A DNA stretch of 64,000 nucleotides, taken from assembly GCF_032854445.1 (NCBI RefSeq), contig NC_088295.1:62165249-62229248 (forward strand), written 5' to 3'. Position 1 is the stretch's first letter, and every line of letters begins with the position of its first letter. Origin of the DNA: Liolophura sinensis. Lineage: Eukaryota; Mollusca; Polyplacophora; Chitonida; Chitonidae. The position numbers and the translations under genes are program-made. A model generated the notes under the pieces. The model was not told where the DNA came from and did not search any database. It worked only from the letters and a program-made list of their open reading frames with translations. Below are positions 25,590-38,348 of this stretch, piece after piece.

Positions 25590-27457
25590 TATAAGTTACT
25601 TTATTTAATGGCTGGACTTGTGTGTAAACGCGTTTGGCATCTATAGGCAAAAGATAAATAAGCAGCGTCAGAACAGTTGCGAATCTTATCGTAGAGTTAC
25701 ATCCGCAAATAATTAGCCTAGGCTCAACTGCACTTGGGCGTTTACCCGGAACTCCTGGGACCCGTTGTACAAAGCTGTCGCAACGTTACGTCAAGCGAAT
25801 TTACCAGGGTATCGTGGCTCTCCAATACCCAATGCCATGCACGTTACGGAAGACGCATTTTGTGACTGCTTCGTAAATCAGGCCAATGCTCTCCATATAC
25901 TCCCTCTATAGCCTCTACACGACATGTATTCATTCACACACTTGTACACTGTCCATATCACAAGAGCACTTTTAAACTGAACACCAATGCATATCCCATT
26001 TGAATCCTCTGAAATCCCCCAAGTATTTTACATGGTTCTCTCCAATATTTTATAAAACTTTACTTTCATGAATCATTTTAACCTGTTAACAGAATCTCTC
26101 TGGACACAAGACATGCTATTTGGATACAAATGTTCATTTCAAGACCTTGACATCATCTTTGATACACAAAAACTAAAGAGAGAAGTTTTCAAAGAATTTA
26201 CAACCTACGTATCAGATTCAGTTTTAGAGGTTTTGTTACCGTTTTTTTTTTACCTGATACACATCTAGTACTAACAGCATTTACAATCATGTTACAATAT
26301 GCAATCATGTCATTGTTCAATAATTTTTTACCTGTTCAAATTTGACAGCCAGAGTCAAATATAGCTTTTTAATTTGGACACCCTATTAGAGGGGCTAATT
26401 TGGACTTAAAGATTTTCATTTGATTGGAAACCTGAAACTAATGCCTTGTATACCAAATCATAGACTGAAGATTACTCATAAATCTTTATAGATTCAATGA
26501 TTCAAGATTTTATAGATCCTTTCAACAAACCTCTGGAGACAAATCCTCAAGGGTTAGGTTGGTCAATTTCAAGGTTTCACAAAAAGCATAATTCTAATAG
26601 TCTACGCACAATAGTGCCACCATAATATGCTTAAATAAACACCTTGCAAACATGTGAAAAGGTCGAAGAACTACAGTTACAACCTTCCAGGCCAGTCAGT
26701 TTAGCCATCAGGAGAGTAACTTGTTGAAAACAATCAGTAATCTGTTGATCAATTCATTATCTGCTGCAGTAGGGGAATTATTCCAAACTTTACAGTAAAT
26801 ACTTCACAAATGCTGTGATAGTATTGTAAATTTTCAGCAAGTGTTCAAATATGTCAGTGTGCCCCCTTCTAAGAAAACTCAACTTACGCACAGCTTTAAA
26901 CCACTTTTGCATGATCCCTCGAATACCATTTTCCTTTCCATGCTACACGTGATATTGAAGTTAAGGTCAAAGAAAATTTGAACTGATTGAAAGGATTATT
27001 TTATCTTTGCACATAACAATACATACATTTCTACAATTCAACACATTGACTGTGCAAATCAATCTCACAAATTCAATCCAGCAAACAGATGAATATGGAA
27101 AAATGTGAGATTCATAGACATAAATTGGAAAACATATGCTAATTGTAAAAAATCTCTGGAAATTGAATACAAAATGGAATCGTCAGTATAGATTGTAGGC
27201 AGGAGCATAGGACAACAGTCAATACACAAGAAAAAAAATTCTGCCAAAGGTGGGCAGAAACTTGACACCTTTTTTTTTTTTTAAATGTTGTCCACTAAAT
27301 TCACAACATGGGATAAATTTACTAGCACTTACACAAGTTTTTACATAGGCAAAACTGGTACAACAATAGAGATGTCACCAAAGTTAGGCCATGAAGTAAC
27401 ATCATCAGGTACATTTTACGTACCAGTAGTGTCACCCCAACTAAAAGTATAGAAAAT

Positions 27458-27500
<43 letters not shown>

Positions 27501-28990
27501 GTGAAAATTCATAGGGTTCAGCTATTTGGCACAGGGTTAAATTTTCAAAACACATTATCACATTGTTTTTACAGTATAGTGTAGTAATGATTGCTTTTTA
27601 AAGCACTGGGGCCTTGCATTAGTGAACAAAGGAGTTAACTCTGATACGGTGACTCCACAATGACGAGGATGACATTTTTTTTCCCTCCTGTTCCTGCAAA
27701 GCAATCACAAACAGACAAAACAAACTGGTGGAATGTCTTGTATCAGTTAGGGGATAGCGCGTCTTGGAGCCAACAGTTGCAAAAAGAGAATCAAGAACAC
27801 GGAAGCTAGGAATAAAATCTTGATAAGAATCATTGATACACACACAAAAAATCTTTCCACTGTGTACAAAAGATCACAGTGAAAGATAATAACTGTAGGA
27901 ACATAGGCATCATAAATGGTTTACATCTTTTTTTTCAAAATGACACTCCACTACATGTACTCTATAAAGGCTTCAAACAAATGAATTGAAAAACAAAAAA
28001 GATCAAATCTCTGAAACTACAGCCTAATACATACCAAATTACAGTTTGTTTTAGATACAAAGAATAAAAACAAAATATAATAATACTCTCGAACTGAAAT
28101 AACCGACCAGCCATGCCATCTTCTTACAATGAAATCTATTACAATCTAGACAACTTTCCTTATCTTAAAAACAAGTAATCAGTTTTCCTTCCATTGCAAA
28201 TTTCAATCTTCTAACATAACCTTTAAATGACAAAAACATTCATATTTTTTCTTCCACTTGACGAACCACTCCAGCAAAATGTAGCATTGTCAGTCTGCAC
28301 CACGTCAAGGTCAGCCTTCACAATGCACAATAATTTGCATCAGTTTTCATGAAAATTAAATCAGATTTGACATAAGTAACAGCCATTAATGCCCAGCACC
28401 AGGTAAAACCTTTTCCTCAGAAGAGCATTTTGCTACGTAATCCATTTCGACTTTGGGGATGTACCAGATATGTACTCAAGGGGATTACTGTCCAACAATG
28501 AGCTTAAGTTTCTTATGTTTAAATGTATTAGAATGAGATTTGTATCTATGTCTGGCCTCAACAATACTCATCCTAATACATAGACATAACAAATGACACC
28601 TGAAACTTTAGCCCAGGCTAAATACCTGTCTGAACTCTTACCACACATCTGAGCATCTTCTAGATATGCACTTTAGTGCCTTTTTGGCTTTACCACGCAA
28701 CTGGAATCAATGCACTTGTCAAGCATCTTTAGGTCATGTCAGGCAGATTTTTCCCCCGTGCTCTTGACTTGTGTCATACAGAACATGGCAGCTGTGTGAA
28801 ATGTGAAGCGCAGGGCACCGCATACAGCAATGTCACCATACTAAAGCTCAGCATCATGAGCGTACTGGATAAGCAACATGAAGCAGGAAACAGTGATGCG
28901 GACATGGTGAGACTGTCACCCAGCCTCTTGGCCTGTCAGGCTGATATCCTGGCAGATCACTGATCAGTCCCTCTCTCAAACCTGCACACC
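25590..28990. other. Non-coding stretch, possibly 3' flank of the STI1-type gene
   Basis: AT-rich sequence with one (AT)n run. The part below 28998 would be the 3' untranslated region of the minus-strand gene. I did not find a clear polyadenylation signal that fixes its end. No other gene is supported. Confidence 0.4.
27461..27497. repeat. (AT)n microsatellite
   Basis: About 18 uninterrupted AT dinucleotides. Confidence 0.95.
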
Positions 28991-28997
28991 CCAGAAT

Positions 28998-31900
28998 TCA
29001 GGTCTGAAATACCAACAGTCCAGCATCTATCAACTTCTTTATTTTCCTCCTCATTTCAGGGTCAGCTGAATGCAAGATGCTGAAACAGAGAAGCAACAAG
29101 TCGGTCAAGCAGGTGCATGCAGCTTTTCACAAACCAGTTTCAATTTTGCACTTAAAACGCAGCTAGTAAATGATTATCACAAAACACATGAGTCTGCCAA
29201 CAACCTGCGGACGGCCGTGACTTTCCACCGGGCTCTGCCTGGTTTCCTCCCATCATATTGCTTGCCACCACCGCATAAGTGAAATATTCGCGAGTTTGGC
29301 ATAAAACACCAATCAAATAGATAAATAAATAAACAAAACACATGAAAAGCAAACTGTAAAAATAAATTATGTTACTTGCACAAAGGAACTGTAAAGTGAT
29401 GAAAAAGTCCGTAGCCTTAGCCCAAATTTGTCTTAACTACCAACTTATCTAAGGCAAAAAAATATTTGTACTCAACGTCAATTTTAGTCCGGCCGTTCTG
29501 GCATAGCTTACATGTACTGTATGCCTGTCTTCCATTCTTGAAATTAGTTCTTAACTGCTTATATTAAACTGATTTAAGAGGGCACAGTTCTTAACTCCAT
29601 AAAAAGGATCTACAAATGATACAGCACAATCATTCAGGAGCCTTTCACCAATGTGATCGCTGTGAGTTCAGCTCATGCTGTCTTCCTCTCTGGTCGGACA
29701 TGAAAAGATCTGCTAGCAGACCTGCGGATGGTTGTGGTTTCTAACAGGACTCTGCCAGTTTTCCTCTCACGACAATGCTGGCTCTCGTCATTCAAATGAA
29801 ATATTCTTGAATACGACATAAACACCAATCAAATATATAATTCAATCAATAAAAAAAAATCCTTACCTTTGAGCCTGGACTTGGTTAGACCTTAGGGTCT
29901 GCACCAGCCTTTGTATGTCGGGGTCTATAAGTATCTGTCTGATCTCTGGGTTAGCCAGGATCTCCTGCATCCTTCTCTCATCCTCGTCAGCAGGGGCCAT
30001 CGCTGAGTTTATATTACTGTTCAGGACGTTCACCCCTGCACTGTCTACCTCCCGGGCCTTTGCACTCGGCTTCTCCAAATCTTGTTTATTGCCTAGCTTT
30101 GTAAAGTGATCCCCTGCACACAAAAATAACGGTAAATTAGTTCAGCGAATAAGTAAAATAGCATATGGTACACCACAAACTGACAGACATGCATAAAAAA
30201 GGCCCGGAACACATTTCTTGAAATTTAGAAAAGATAAGACAAATTTGTATCTGTCCTCGTCACACAGGGTTTAGTGCAAATACAAATACATTAAATAATA
30301 GCCATATAAAAAACAATCATGCGAATTTGATCTCTTTATAGTAGAAAAATATAGCTACCTGTACGTCTGTAGCATTTCTTTATTCATTTGAATGACAACA
30401 ATAGTGTTCACTTATATGCCAGATGTCAGATTAAGAGTGCAAAGAGGTCCTTATTAAAGACACATGCCTACAGACTTATATCACCAGCCAGGTCACAAAA
30501 GCTGGACTTGAGACCCAGACTTGCCTGGTCAATGACAATCTAACAGTCAGAACTTTGGTAACTGAGACCTCTTGTCCAACAAGGCTTAGGGCCCTCCAAG
30601 TTGTTACCAACTGAATTAAAAGAATATCACATACTGATTTCTAATCGTGTATTACCTATAATTCCACAGAAATCTTTAAAGAATTTCTGAATTTCTGAGT
30701 TATTCTGATACTTTAACATGGCCCCTTGGGGGTCACTCTGAAACTCTCCAATAGCCTGCACAAATACGGGGTCTGTCAGTCGCCGTGCCAACAAGTCATT
30801 ACCCTGAATCTGTGACAATAAATCATCTGTCAACCACTCTACAAAGAAAAACGATTACAATAGGTTAAGTTCATTACTTCTCTTGGCTGAAGCATTCAAT
30901 ACCACACTGTCTGCAGCTTACTGCACATGAACAGTCAGCAATGAAAGTTGACTTTTAGTGAATCCCTGAAATTGGCGAACCCAACCAATGTAGTTTTCTC
31001 TCGAAAATCAAATTTAAAAATGTGCATAAACTGTAAATTGTAAATTCTGAGTACCAATAACCTCCCCCCTACTATTGATAATGATTCAACACATCACACT
31101 TGTAAATTCTGAGTATCAATAACCCCCCCTACTATTGATAATGATTCAACACATCACACTTGTAAATTCTGAGTATCAATAACCTCCCCCCTACTATTGA
31201 TAATGATTCAACACATCACACTTGTAAATTCTGAGTATCAATAACCTCCCCCCTACTACTGATAATGATTCAACACATCACACTCGTAAATTCCTAGTAT
31301 CAATAACTGCCCCCCCCCCCCACTATTGATAATGATTCAACACATCACACTTGTAAATTCCTAGTATCAATAACTGCCGCCCCCCCCCCCACTATTGATA
31401 ATGACTCAACACATCACACTCGTAAATTCTGAGTATCAATAACCGCCCCCCCTACTATTGGTAATGGTTCAACACATCACACTTGTAAATTCTGAGTATC
31501 AATAACCCCCCCTACTACTGATAATGATTCAACACATCACACTCGTAAATTCTGAGTATCAATAAACTCCCCCCTACTATTGATAATGATTCAACACATA
31601 ACACTTGTAAATTCTGAGTATCAATAACCGCCCCCCCCTACTACTGATAATGATTCAACACATAACACTCGTAAATTCTGAGTATCAATAACCCCCCCCC
31701 TACTATTGATAATGATTCAACACATCACACTCGTAAATTCTGAGTATCAATAACCGCCCCCCTACTACTGATAATGATTCAACACATCACACTCGTAAAT
31801 TCTGAGTATCAATACCCGCCCCCTACTACTGGTAATGATTCAACACATAACACTTGTAAATTCTGAGTATCAATAACCCCCCCCCCTACTATTGATAATG

Positions 31901-34900
31901 ATTCAACACATCACACTCGTAAATTCTGAGTATCAATAACCGCCCCCCTACTACTGATAATGATTCAACACATCACACTCGTAAATTCTGAGTATCAATA
32001 CCCGCCCCCTACTACTGGTAATGATTCAACACATAACACTTGTAAATTCTGAGTATCAATAACCCCCCCCCCCTACTATTGATAATGATTCAACACATAA
32101 CACTTGTAAATTCTGAGTATCAATAACCGCCCCCCTACTATTGATAATGATTCAACACATCACACTTGTAAATTCTGAGTATCAACAACCTCCCCTCTAC
32201 TATTGATAATGATTCAACACATCACACTTGTAAATTCTGAGTACCAATAACCTCCCCCCTACTATTGATAATGATTCAACACATCACACTTGTAAATTCT
32301 GATATCAATAACCTCCCCCCTACTACTGATAATGATTCAACACATCACACTTGTAAATTCTGAGTATCAATAACCCCCCTACCATTGATAATGATTCAAC
32401 ACATCACACTTGTAAATTCTGAGTATCAATAACCGCCCCCCTACTATTGGTAATGATTCAACACATCACACTTGTAAATTCTGAGTATCAATAACCTCCC
32501 CCCTACTACTGATAATGATTCAACACATCACACTTGTAAATTCTGAGTATCAATAACCGCCCCCCCCCCCCCCTACTATTGATAATGATACAACACATCA
32601 CACTTGTACAGTAAATGAAGTAAATGTATTTTACACACATAAACCGTAATAAATTGTAGTTTAAATGTTTGACAGACCAAACTATATGCACCACTCACAA
32701 GAGTCTCATAGGGTCAACAGAACCTCCTTCATGACTTTTGTGGGCCTCCACTTATTAGTTTTCAAATTACGAGCAAATTACATGTACTAAGACAGAAAGA
32801 TGGACAACCAACGCTCTGGAAAGAAAATTCAAGTCAGAAGAGATTGGTACAGCCTCTGTGACCTGTCAGTTTGGTGATTCTGCCCTTATAGCAGTTTATA
32901 AAAATAAGCCAGGATGGCAAACATCAATTTGATGCATGAAAATTATGGATTTAAATTACAAAATGACAGAAAACCTATTGGAATCAAGGAAATGTTTCAT
33001 AAAGAAAAAATTACACGCTCTTCCTGCAGTTTAAAGGTAATCTGAGGTTACAAATTCTGTAAATATGAAACGATACTTACACGAGTTATTTGTTAAAGAG
33101 AAGCATGGGAAGCAATGATGAACTAGATTATGATAATCTGTAATCACTTTTTATGTATGGACTTGGGCTGGTTTGTGAACCTAATCTGAAGTCTCACATA
33201 CTTAATGTTACCATTGGAATTTATGGTTCTAATCAGTTTTCAAGATATCAGCAGAAAAATCACAGAAAATCTGACCAACAGATCCATGGACACCTAAATG
33301 CACAGAACAAGCGAATGCTATCTGCTTCTCGTCCTTTCAGGGGCGGAGCACAAGGCGAGCATTTTGTCAAACTGGTATTCTATTTTTGTTAGTTGATGTG
33401 ATGGGATGAGAGAAAGACACAGTAGAGAGACGCACAAGGTGGGCTTTTAGTCAAACTGGTATTCTATTTATGTTAGCTGATGTGACTGATCAGAGGTACA
33501 GGTTTTCTTTACAAACACGGTGAATGATGCAAGAGATTCTGAATGCTTTATCTAAAAAAGTCATGTTCATCATGGTTCCCCATTTTACCTAAATTTTACC
33601 TTATATTACGGTTGCGAATATAATAGAGGGAGGAAACCCATAAACATCGGCAGATTTCTGAAAAGACTTTCTCACATACATGTCCATTCTATGTATTATA
33701 CTTTAGCTTTTTTTTCAACACCTGCAGGCTTGCTACTAGATCTAGCAAATTTTCCCCATTATACTCATATCTGTTTCACAGATCATGTCTTTTGTCCCTT
33801 TTCCACTGTTTACAATCATGACCACAGACTTACACACTGCCATGAGGCGGTAACATACCTTTATTTTGTAGCAACCCTTCACTGGCTAGCATTGCCTGTT
33901 GAACCTCTGGGATCTCCAGTCCCTTTTCTCGGTTGGTTTGCTTAGGCTTTATAAAAGGCATGTCTTTATTGTATGTCTTTTTAGCACCAGCAGCATTACT
34001 CTCTGTCAAATTCCGTGTTTCATTAGTCCTTTTATCGTGTTTACCACTCGAAGCTGTGGCATTGAAGAGAAAGCCTTTCTGAAAGCCCCCGAATGTTTGG
34101 TTTTTATTCTTGATCTTTGGTCTGACGTCAGCTCCTCCAGTGGCACCTTGACCCCCTGAAGCTCCACCCACTGCATTATTTGACAGCATCTCCGCGTTGG
34201 CTGCTGCTCCACTGGGCATAGCACTTGCTCCTGCCTGAAGATAACAATGAGAATGTATACACTAAAAATGGTCTCCACAGAAATACATTAAGTGGTGAAT
34301 TTATTAGGACCAATGTAGCATTATTTAACACACAATTACATGCAGTCATTAGACTATAATAGGGTCAATCAGGGCCTGATCCAGGATATCCTTGAGCCCA
34401 TCAATAAGGCTTTGGAGTCAGAAGTGAAAAATATTCACACTTTCATGCTAAATGCATATAAAACAGGTCAGTATAACAGCTGCGAATCAAAAGAGCACCC
34501 AAACTATTCAACTAGATCAACCCCTATCAATGGAGACCCAGCAAATGCCCAGCAGCCATTTTTATTGATGTCAAACGTTCCTTTCCCCGACCATCATGTG
34601 ACAAGGTGGTGAGTTGGTGTCACATAAAACATAGAGTAGCGTCACAATAGAAACTGACATGCTGCGATGATGCAGACAAGACAATCAATATCTGACACAA
34701 CAAGGTTTAAAGTCCTGCTTAACAATGACAAGCATCACTACATTGTGTGTGTGGAGTGGGGATGAGAGGTGAGGGGGGTGGGGAGCAGTTTGCTGCCTTC
34801 CTACTGCAGAGACTAACTATGGAATTTGTGTCTCTAGTTGTTGGCTACTTAGGTTATGTGTATGAATGGTCAATTACAAATATAACAAAACATTATATTC

Positions 34901-36814
34901 CAAATGGTTGCTGATTTCATTAGTTTGTAGTTCAATACTTACCTGCAGAGGAACATGTGCACTGTTCTGTGCAGTAGCTGTGTTTATCGGTTTATCTCCA
35001 CTCTGCCTGCTAGCATTGTTTAATGCAGCTTGTGCCGCATTTGATTTCTTCGTTTTCCTAATGTCTCTCAAATTGTCAACCTGTCTCAGCATCTCAGACA
35101 TATCTTCCAATGGCGGTGGTGCATCTAAAACCAAAACAAAATGGGTTTAAATTGATAACTAAAACCATTCCCTTTTTTGAAGGTATACATTAAATGTGCT
35201 AGATCACACATACAAATGATTAAAGTCAAAAACCAGTTGTCCGATGCCATATTGCAAGTAACAGTCTGAAAAGATGAGTGCCATTTATTCATTATACATG
35301 TAGATATTAGCGTTACCTATATTTCAGAAAGGGTCGGTGTTTAATGCTGTGCGTAGACTCCTCGCATATAGGTACTATACGACAGTGATCAATCTAAAGG
35401 ATGGGGGAGGTGGGGGGGGTGGGGTGTTGTCTCTATGGCAGTGGGTGTTCGCACCGCCGGCCTTTGGCTAGCAAATGACTTTCTCTAAAGAATATTAAAG
35501 CTTCAGTGACAATATGAGCACAACCACAGATCTGTTTGCAAGAATCATACTACGTCTTGTGATGAATAAAAACATAGAAAATTCTGCGCACATATTTCTG
35601 GACCAACAATGATACCTACGCACAGTACTATCAGGAGGGACTATGTATCGTATTTGTGGGGAGGTCTTCCAGCAACCTGCGGATGGTCGTGGGTTTCCTC
35701 TCACCATAATGCGGCTGCCGTTGTATAGTGAAATATTCTTGAGTATGGCGCAAAACACCAAACAAATAAATAAAACAAATAAATATGTATCATATTGAAC
35801 TGGTATAAATTGGGGAACCCGCTTTTGCTCTACCAACGACTTTGCTCTGATCTACTATATATGTATATGCATTTTGAATGATAAAATGTAGCAGTCTAAT
35901 GTGTGTTACGTAGCAAAAACCTTATGTGACATCACTGGTCCCATTGTGGTCAGGAAAGGCCAAAATAGATTAAAATATTCAAATGCATTTTACTAGGTTA
36001 AACAAAAACAAAAAAAAATCCAACTCTTTTCCTTTTTAATCGTCTTTCATCTTATACATAGTTCATTTTAGTGTTTTCTTTGCCTTCAGAAGAGCGATAG
36101 ACATGTTTTGGAGTATTAGCTTTAAATACTGTTTTAATCCAGAACACAAACAATGATTTACACTACACTCATCAAGGCGAGTCACTCACATAGGACAACG
36201 GTATGCAGATATCCAAGGTTGTGAAGCAAGATTTTCTTTTTTGATGTTATTTAGACAATGTTTTCATTGTCTGCCCGTGTAAGTGAGTGTGCAGTGTTTT
36301 GGCACAAATTTAATGACAAATGCCCGAATTTCTGCCGTCTCGAATATTCAACCCAATCTCAGGTCCAACCGATTTTGGAGGTAACTACTTCACTTCAATA
36401 GTGGACTTTGTCCGACACTTGACAGTGACGAAAGGGTGTTTCTCTCTTTGTAAACACTGACATACGTTTCCAAAAGAAGAACAGTGTCTGTGATCATGAT
36501 TTATGATTTGACGTAAACGTTCAATCAATCCAATAGCAACACTGTAGTTTACTGTCCACCATGCAGTGTTTTGGCTTTCCTTCAATTGCCTGACCCAGGC
36601 CAGAGAGATATACAAAGATTATCTTGCAGAAGTGGAGTTTGAAATTTTATGTAATCAAGAAACCCACGTCTTGATGGCATTGCATCTTTGAACTTAGTGA
36701 TAGTTGATCGTCACAGAATATTGGAAGAAGACGGGCAAAGTTATGTTTTTGCACAGAAAAATAGACAATGTAGGGAAAAATAATGAGCGGAAGAACGTTA
36801 CCTTCGTCGGCCAT
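28998..36814 (-). CDS. Two-module STI1-type protein, 360 aa, six exons
   Basis: Coding exons on the minus strand are 36814-36802, 35124-34943, 34234-33859, 30838-30656, 30113-29867 and 29079-28998 (stop TGA). All junctions are GT-AG and phases agree, giving 1083 nt. The protein starts MADEDAPPPLEDMSEML and has a basic, Asn/Gly-rich middle (about 66-190). One STI1-like helical module lies at about 205-250 (DPVFVQAIGEFQSDPQGAM, NNSEIQKFF). A second is at about 300-360 (NPEIRQILIDPDIQRL, then ADPEMRRKIKKLIDAGL). Known STI1 modules in Hop/Sti1, Hip and ubiquilins bind clients or co-chaperones through paired amphipathic helices and DP-type motifs. A chaperone-linked or client-binding role is inferred from that. 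No TPR, ubiquitin-like domain, signal peptide or membrane segment was seen. I do not recognise a named orthologue. It is divergent from the DDX18 gene. Confidence 0.85.
29185..29335 (+). repeat. SINE S1 copy in last intron of the STI1-type gene
   Basis: It has GTCTGCCAACAACCTGCGGA, CCTCCCATCATATTGCTTGC and the tail GTGAAATATTCGCGAGTTTG with CACCAATCAAATAGATAAAT. The tRNA head is missing. Confidence 0.8.
29636..29845 (+). repeat. SINE S1 copy in last intron of the STI1-type gene
   Basis: It has CACCAATGTGATCGCTGTGA, TCTGCTAGCAGACCTGCGGA, CACGACAATGCTGGC and the tail GAAATATTCTTGAATACGAC with CACCAATCAAATATATAA. It ends about 20 bases from the exon-5 donor. Confidence 0.8.
31034..32610. repeat. 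About 62-bp minisatellite with C-tract, about 25 units
   Basis: Each unit is TAAATTCTGAGTATCAATAA, then a C-run of variable length (roughly 5 to 14, often starting CCGCC or CCTCC), then CTACTATTGATAATGATTCA and ACACATCACACTTG. The array lies inside the intron between exons 3 and 4 of the minus-strand gene, so the transcript carries a G-run in every unit. Unit length varies mainly with the C-run. Confidence 0.95.
35662..35785 (+). repeat. SINE S1 copy in first intron of the STI1-type gene
   Basis: It has CCAGCAACCTGCGGATGGTC, TCACCATAATGCGGCTGCC and the tail GTGAAATATTCTTGAGTATG with CACCAAACAAATAAATAAA. Confidence 0.85.
35855..36100 (-). repeat. Element R2, fourth copy, reverse orientation
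   Basis: It shares GTATATGCATTTTGAATGA, AATGTGTGTTACGTAGCAAA, CATTTTACTAGG and CGTCTTTCATCTTATAC with 17145-17400 in the same order. It lies in the first intron of the minus-strand gene. Confidence 0.55.
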
Positions 36815-38338
36815 TTTGACGCTTTGATCTTGACTCGTACATTTCTTGGCGTTATTTTGGGCATAGACTGAAAAGGAACGAGTCCGTAAATCCCAAAATG
36901 ATTTTATTTTGCTTATTTACATCACGACGGTTTGCCATAATTTTTTTTAAAGTATGATTTTTAGTCTTTGTGGATCATTTTCACTGGTTTCATTATATTA
37001 TGAAAAGTTCAACAGCAGCCACTCCAACCGGAAGCACGTGGTTTTGTTGTAATGAAAATTGAAATCTGTATCGCGTGGTGATGGAAAGTGAAATATAAGG
37101 TTGAAAACAGAATCAGGTAACTAAAGGTTGTGGTACATTTCAGTTTTTGTTACTAGTTTAAATTACACGTGGAAGAGAGAGCGTTGTCATTTGCAGACCT
37201 GAAAAAATTATATGGTTTACATGTAGTAGTTCTGTGCGACGAAAACTAGGCCCAGTGTAATACTATTTAATCGCAGATCTTTGACTTCTGGCGTTTGTGT
37301 CCTTAAAAAAAAAAAGCATTTTATTTTTGTAGGTATCATGTTTGAAATATACTTACTTTCTTTGCGGATTTTCAATAGATGTGAACGGAGCAACTACCAG
37401 TTTCCTGGAACATCTTATAGACTAGAATAGCATAATGAATTATATGCTAGGCCTATATACTGTTATATACTACAATGTCCTCTTACGTCCAGCATTCCCA
37501 AAGCCACGGGCCTTGTTTCACAAAACATAGTAAATCAGTTTTTCCTAACTTTTCTGGTAAATGACATTGCCTTACGGCATTATAACCTAGACAACGTTAC
37601 CAGAAATTTGACTTGCGTAATCCAAGTACACTGACTGTTGCAATGATAATCCAACATATTCATAATCCAAGATGAATATGGCATGTCCAGAAATTCCTCA
37701 GTCATTGTACTCAGACTACATATATGACTTATGAAGCTTTGTGAAAGTGCCTACTGGTATTTTCCTGTTCGCACTTAGAAACTCTGTTAAGTTTCCTATC
37801 AGTATCTGGCTCTGTCTCCACTAACAATCCATAGCCAAGGGGATGGCCCTTTTATTGGACCACAGATGAATTAATTTCTTAAATTTGTTATTTCCAGACA
37901 TCAAACTTGGTAAAATTTTGAATTGGCTGCCATATTTGCATTCTCAAAGCACTATCATTGTGGTGTAAAATGAAATGCAGTGTGTCCTTGTCTGTTGAAA
38001 GGATATTTTGGGTGATTTCTTTAACCATAAGTCGCCTTCATTCACAACTGTCTCTGGTATATGTAGTTATACTCTATTCAGGTACAAATTAAATTGGGCC
38101 TAATAAGATGCAGAGTTTTCAAAACGGTTAAAATTGGCTGAATCGAATGTAGATTTTAAATGTGTTGATGTAAAAGTCTGTATTTGCGACATCATTGACA
38201 CCTAAATTTGTCCAAAAAGCCCGCTGTAAAATTCATAATGTCAGACTTCATTTTATTGAGTCAGAAAAATCTAGAAAGTAAATAAAGGTAGTTTTCAATG
38301 GGTTTTCAGGGTATTCTGTTTGATGTTCATTATTGCAG
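36815..38338. promoter_or_regulatory. Divergent promoter of the STI1-type gene and DDX18
   Basis: The two start codons point away from each other across this interval. At 37028-37040 an ETS site (CCGGAAG) runs directly into a CACGTG E-box, and a second CACGTG lies at 37166-37171. A YY1-like CAAAATGGCC overlaps the ATG of the minus gene (36809-36818). The first DDX18 coding exon starts at an AG acceptor (38338), so an upstream untranslated exon must lie in this interval; I could not place it. Human DDX18 (MrDb) is a known MYC/MAX target, so the E-boxes are plausible regulators. Transcription starts are inferred. Confidence 0.5.
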
Positions 38339-38348
38339 ATCAGCAAAT

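Noticed and set aside
27619-27843. Minus-strand frame considered as the last exon of the STI1-type gene
   Set aside because: It has a plausible acceptor, but the exon at 29079-28998 is nearer, keeps phase and encodes the expected final STI1 helix followed by a stop.
34340-34612. Plus-strand 90-codon frame inside the STI1-type gene
   Set aside because: It lies antisense in an intron and has no domain or splice support.
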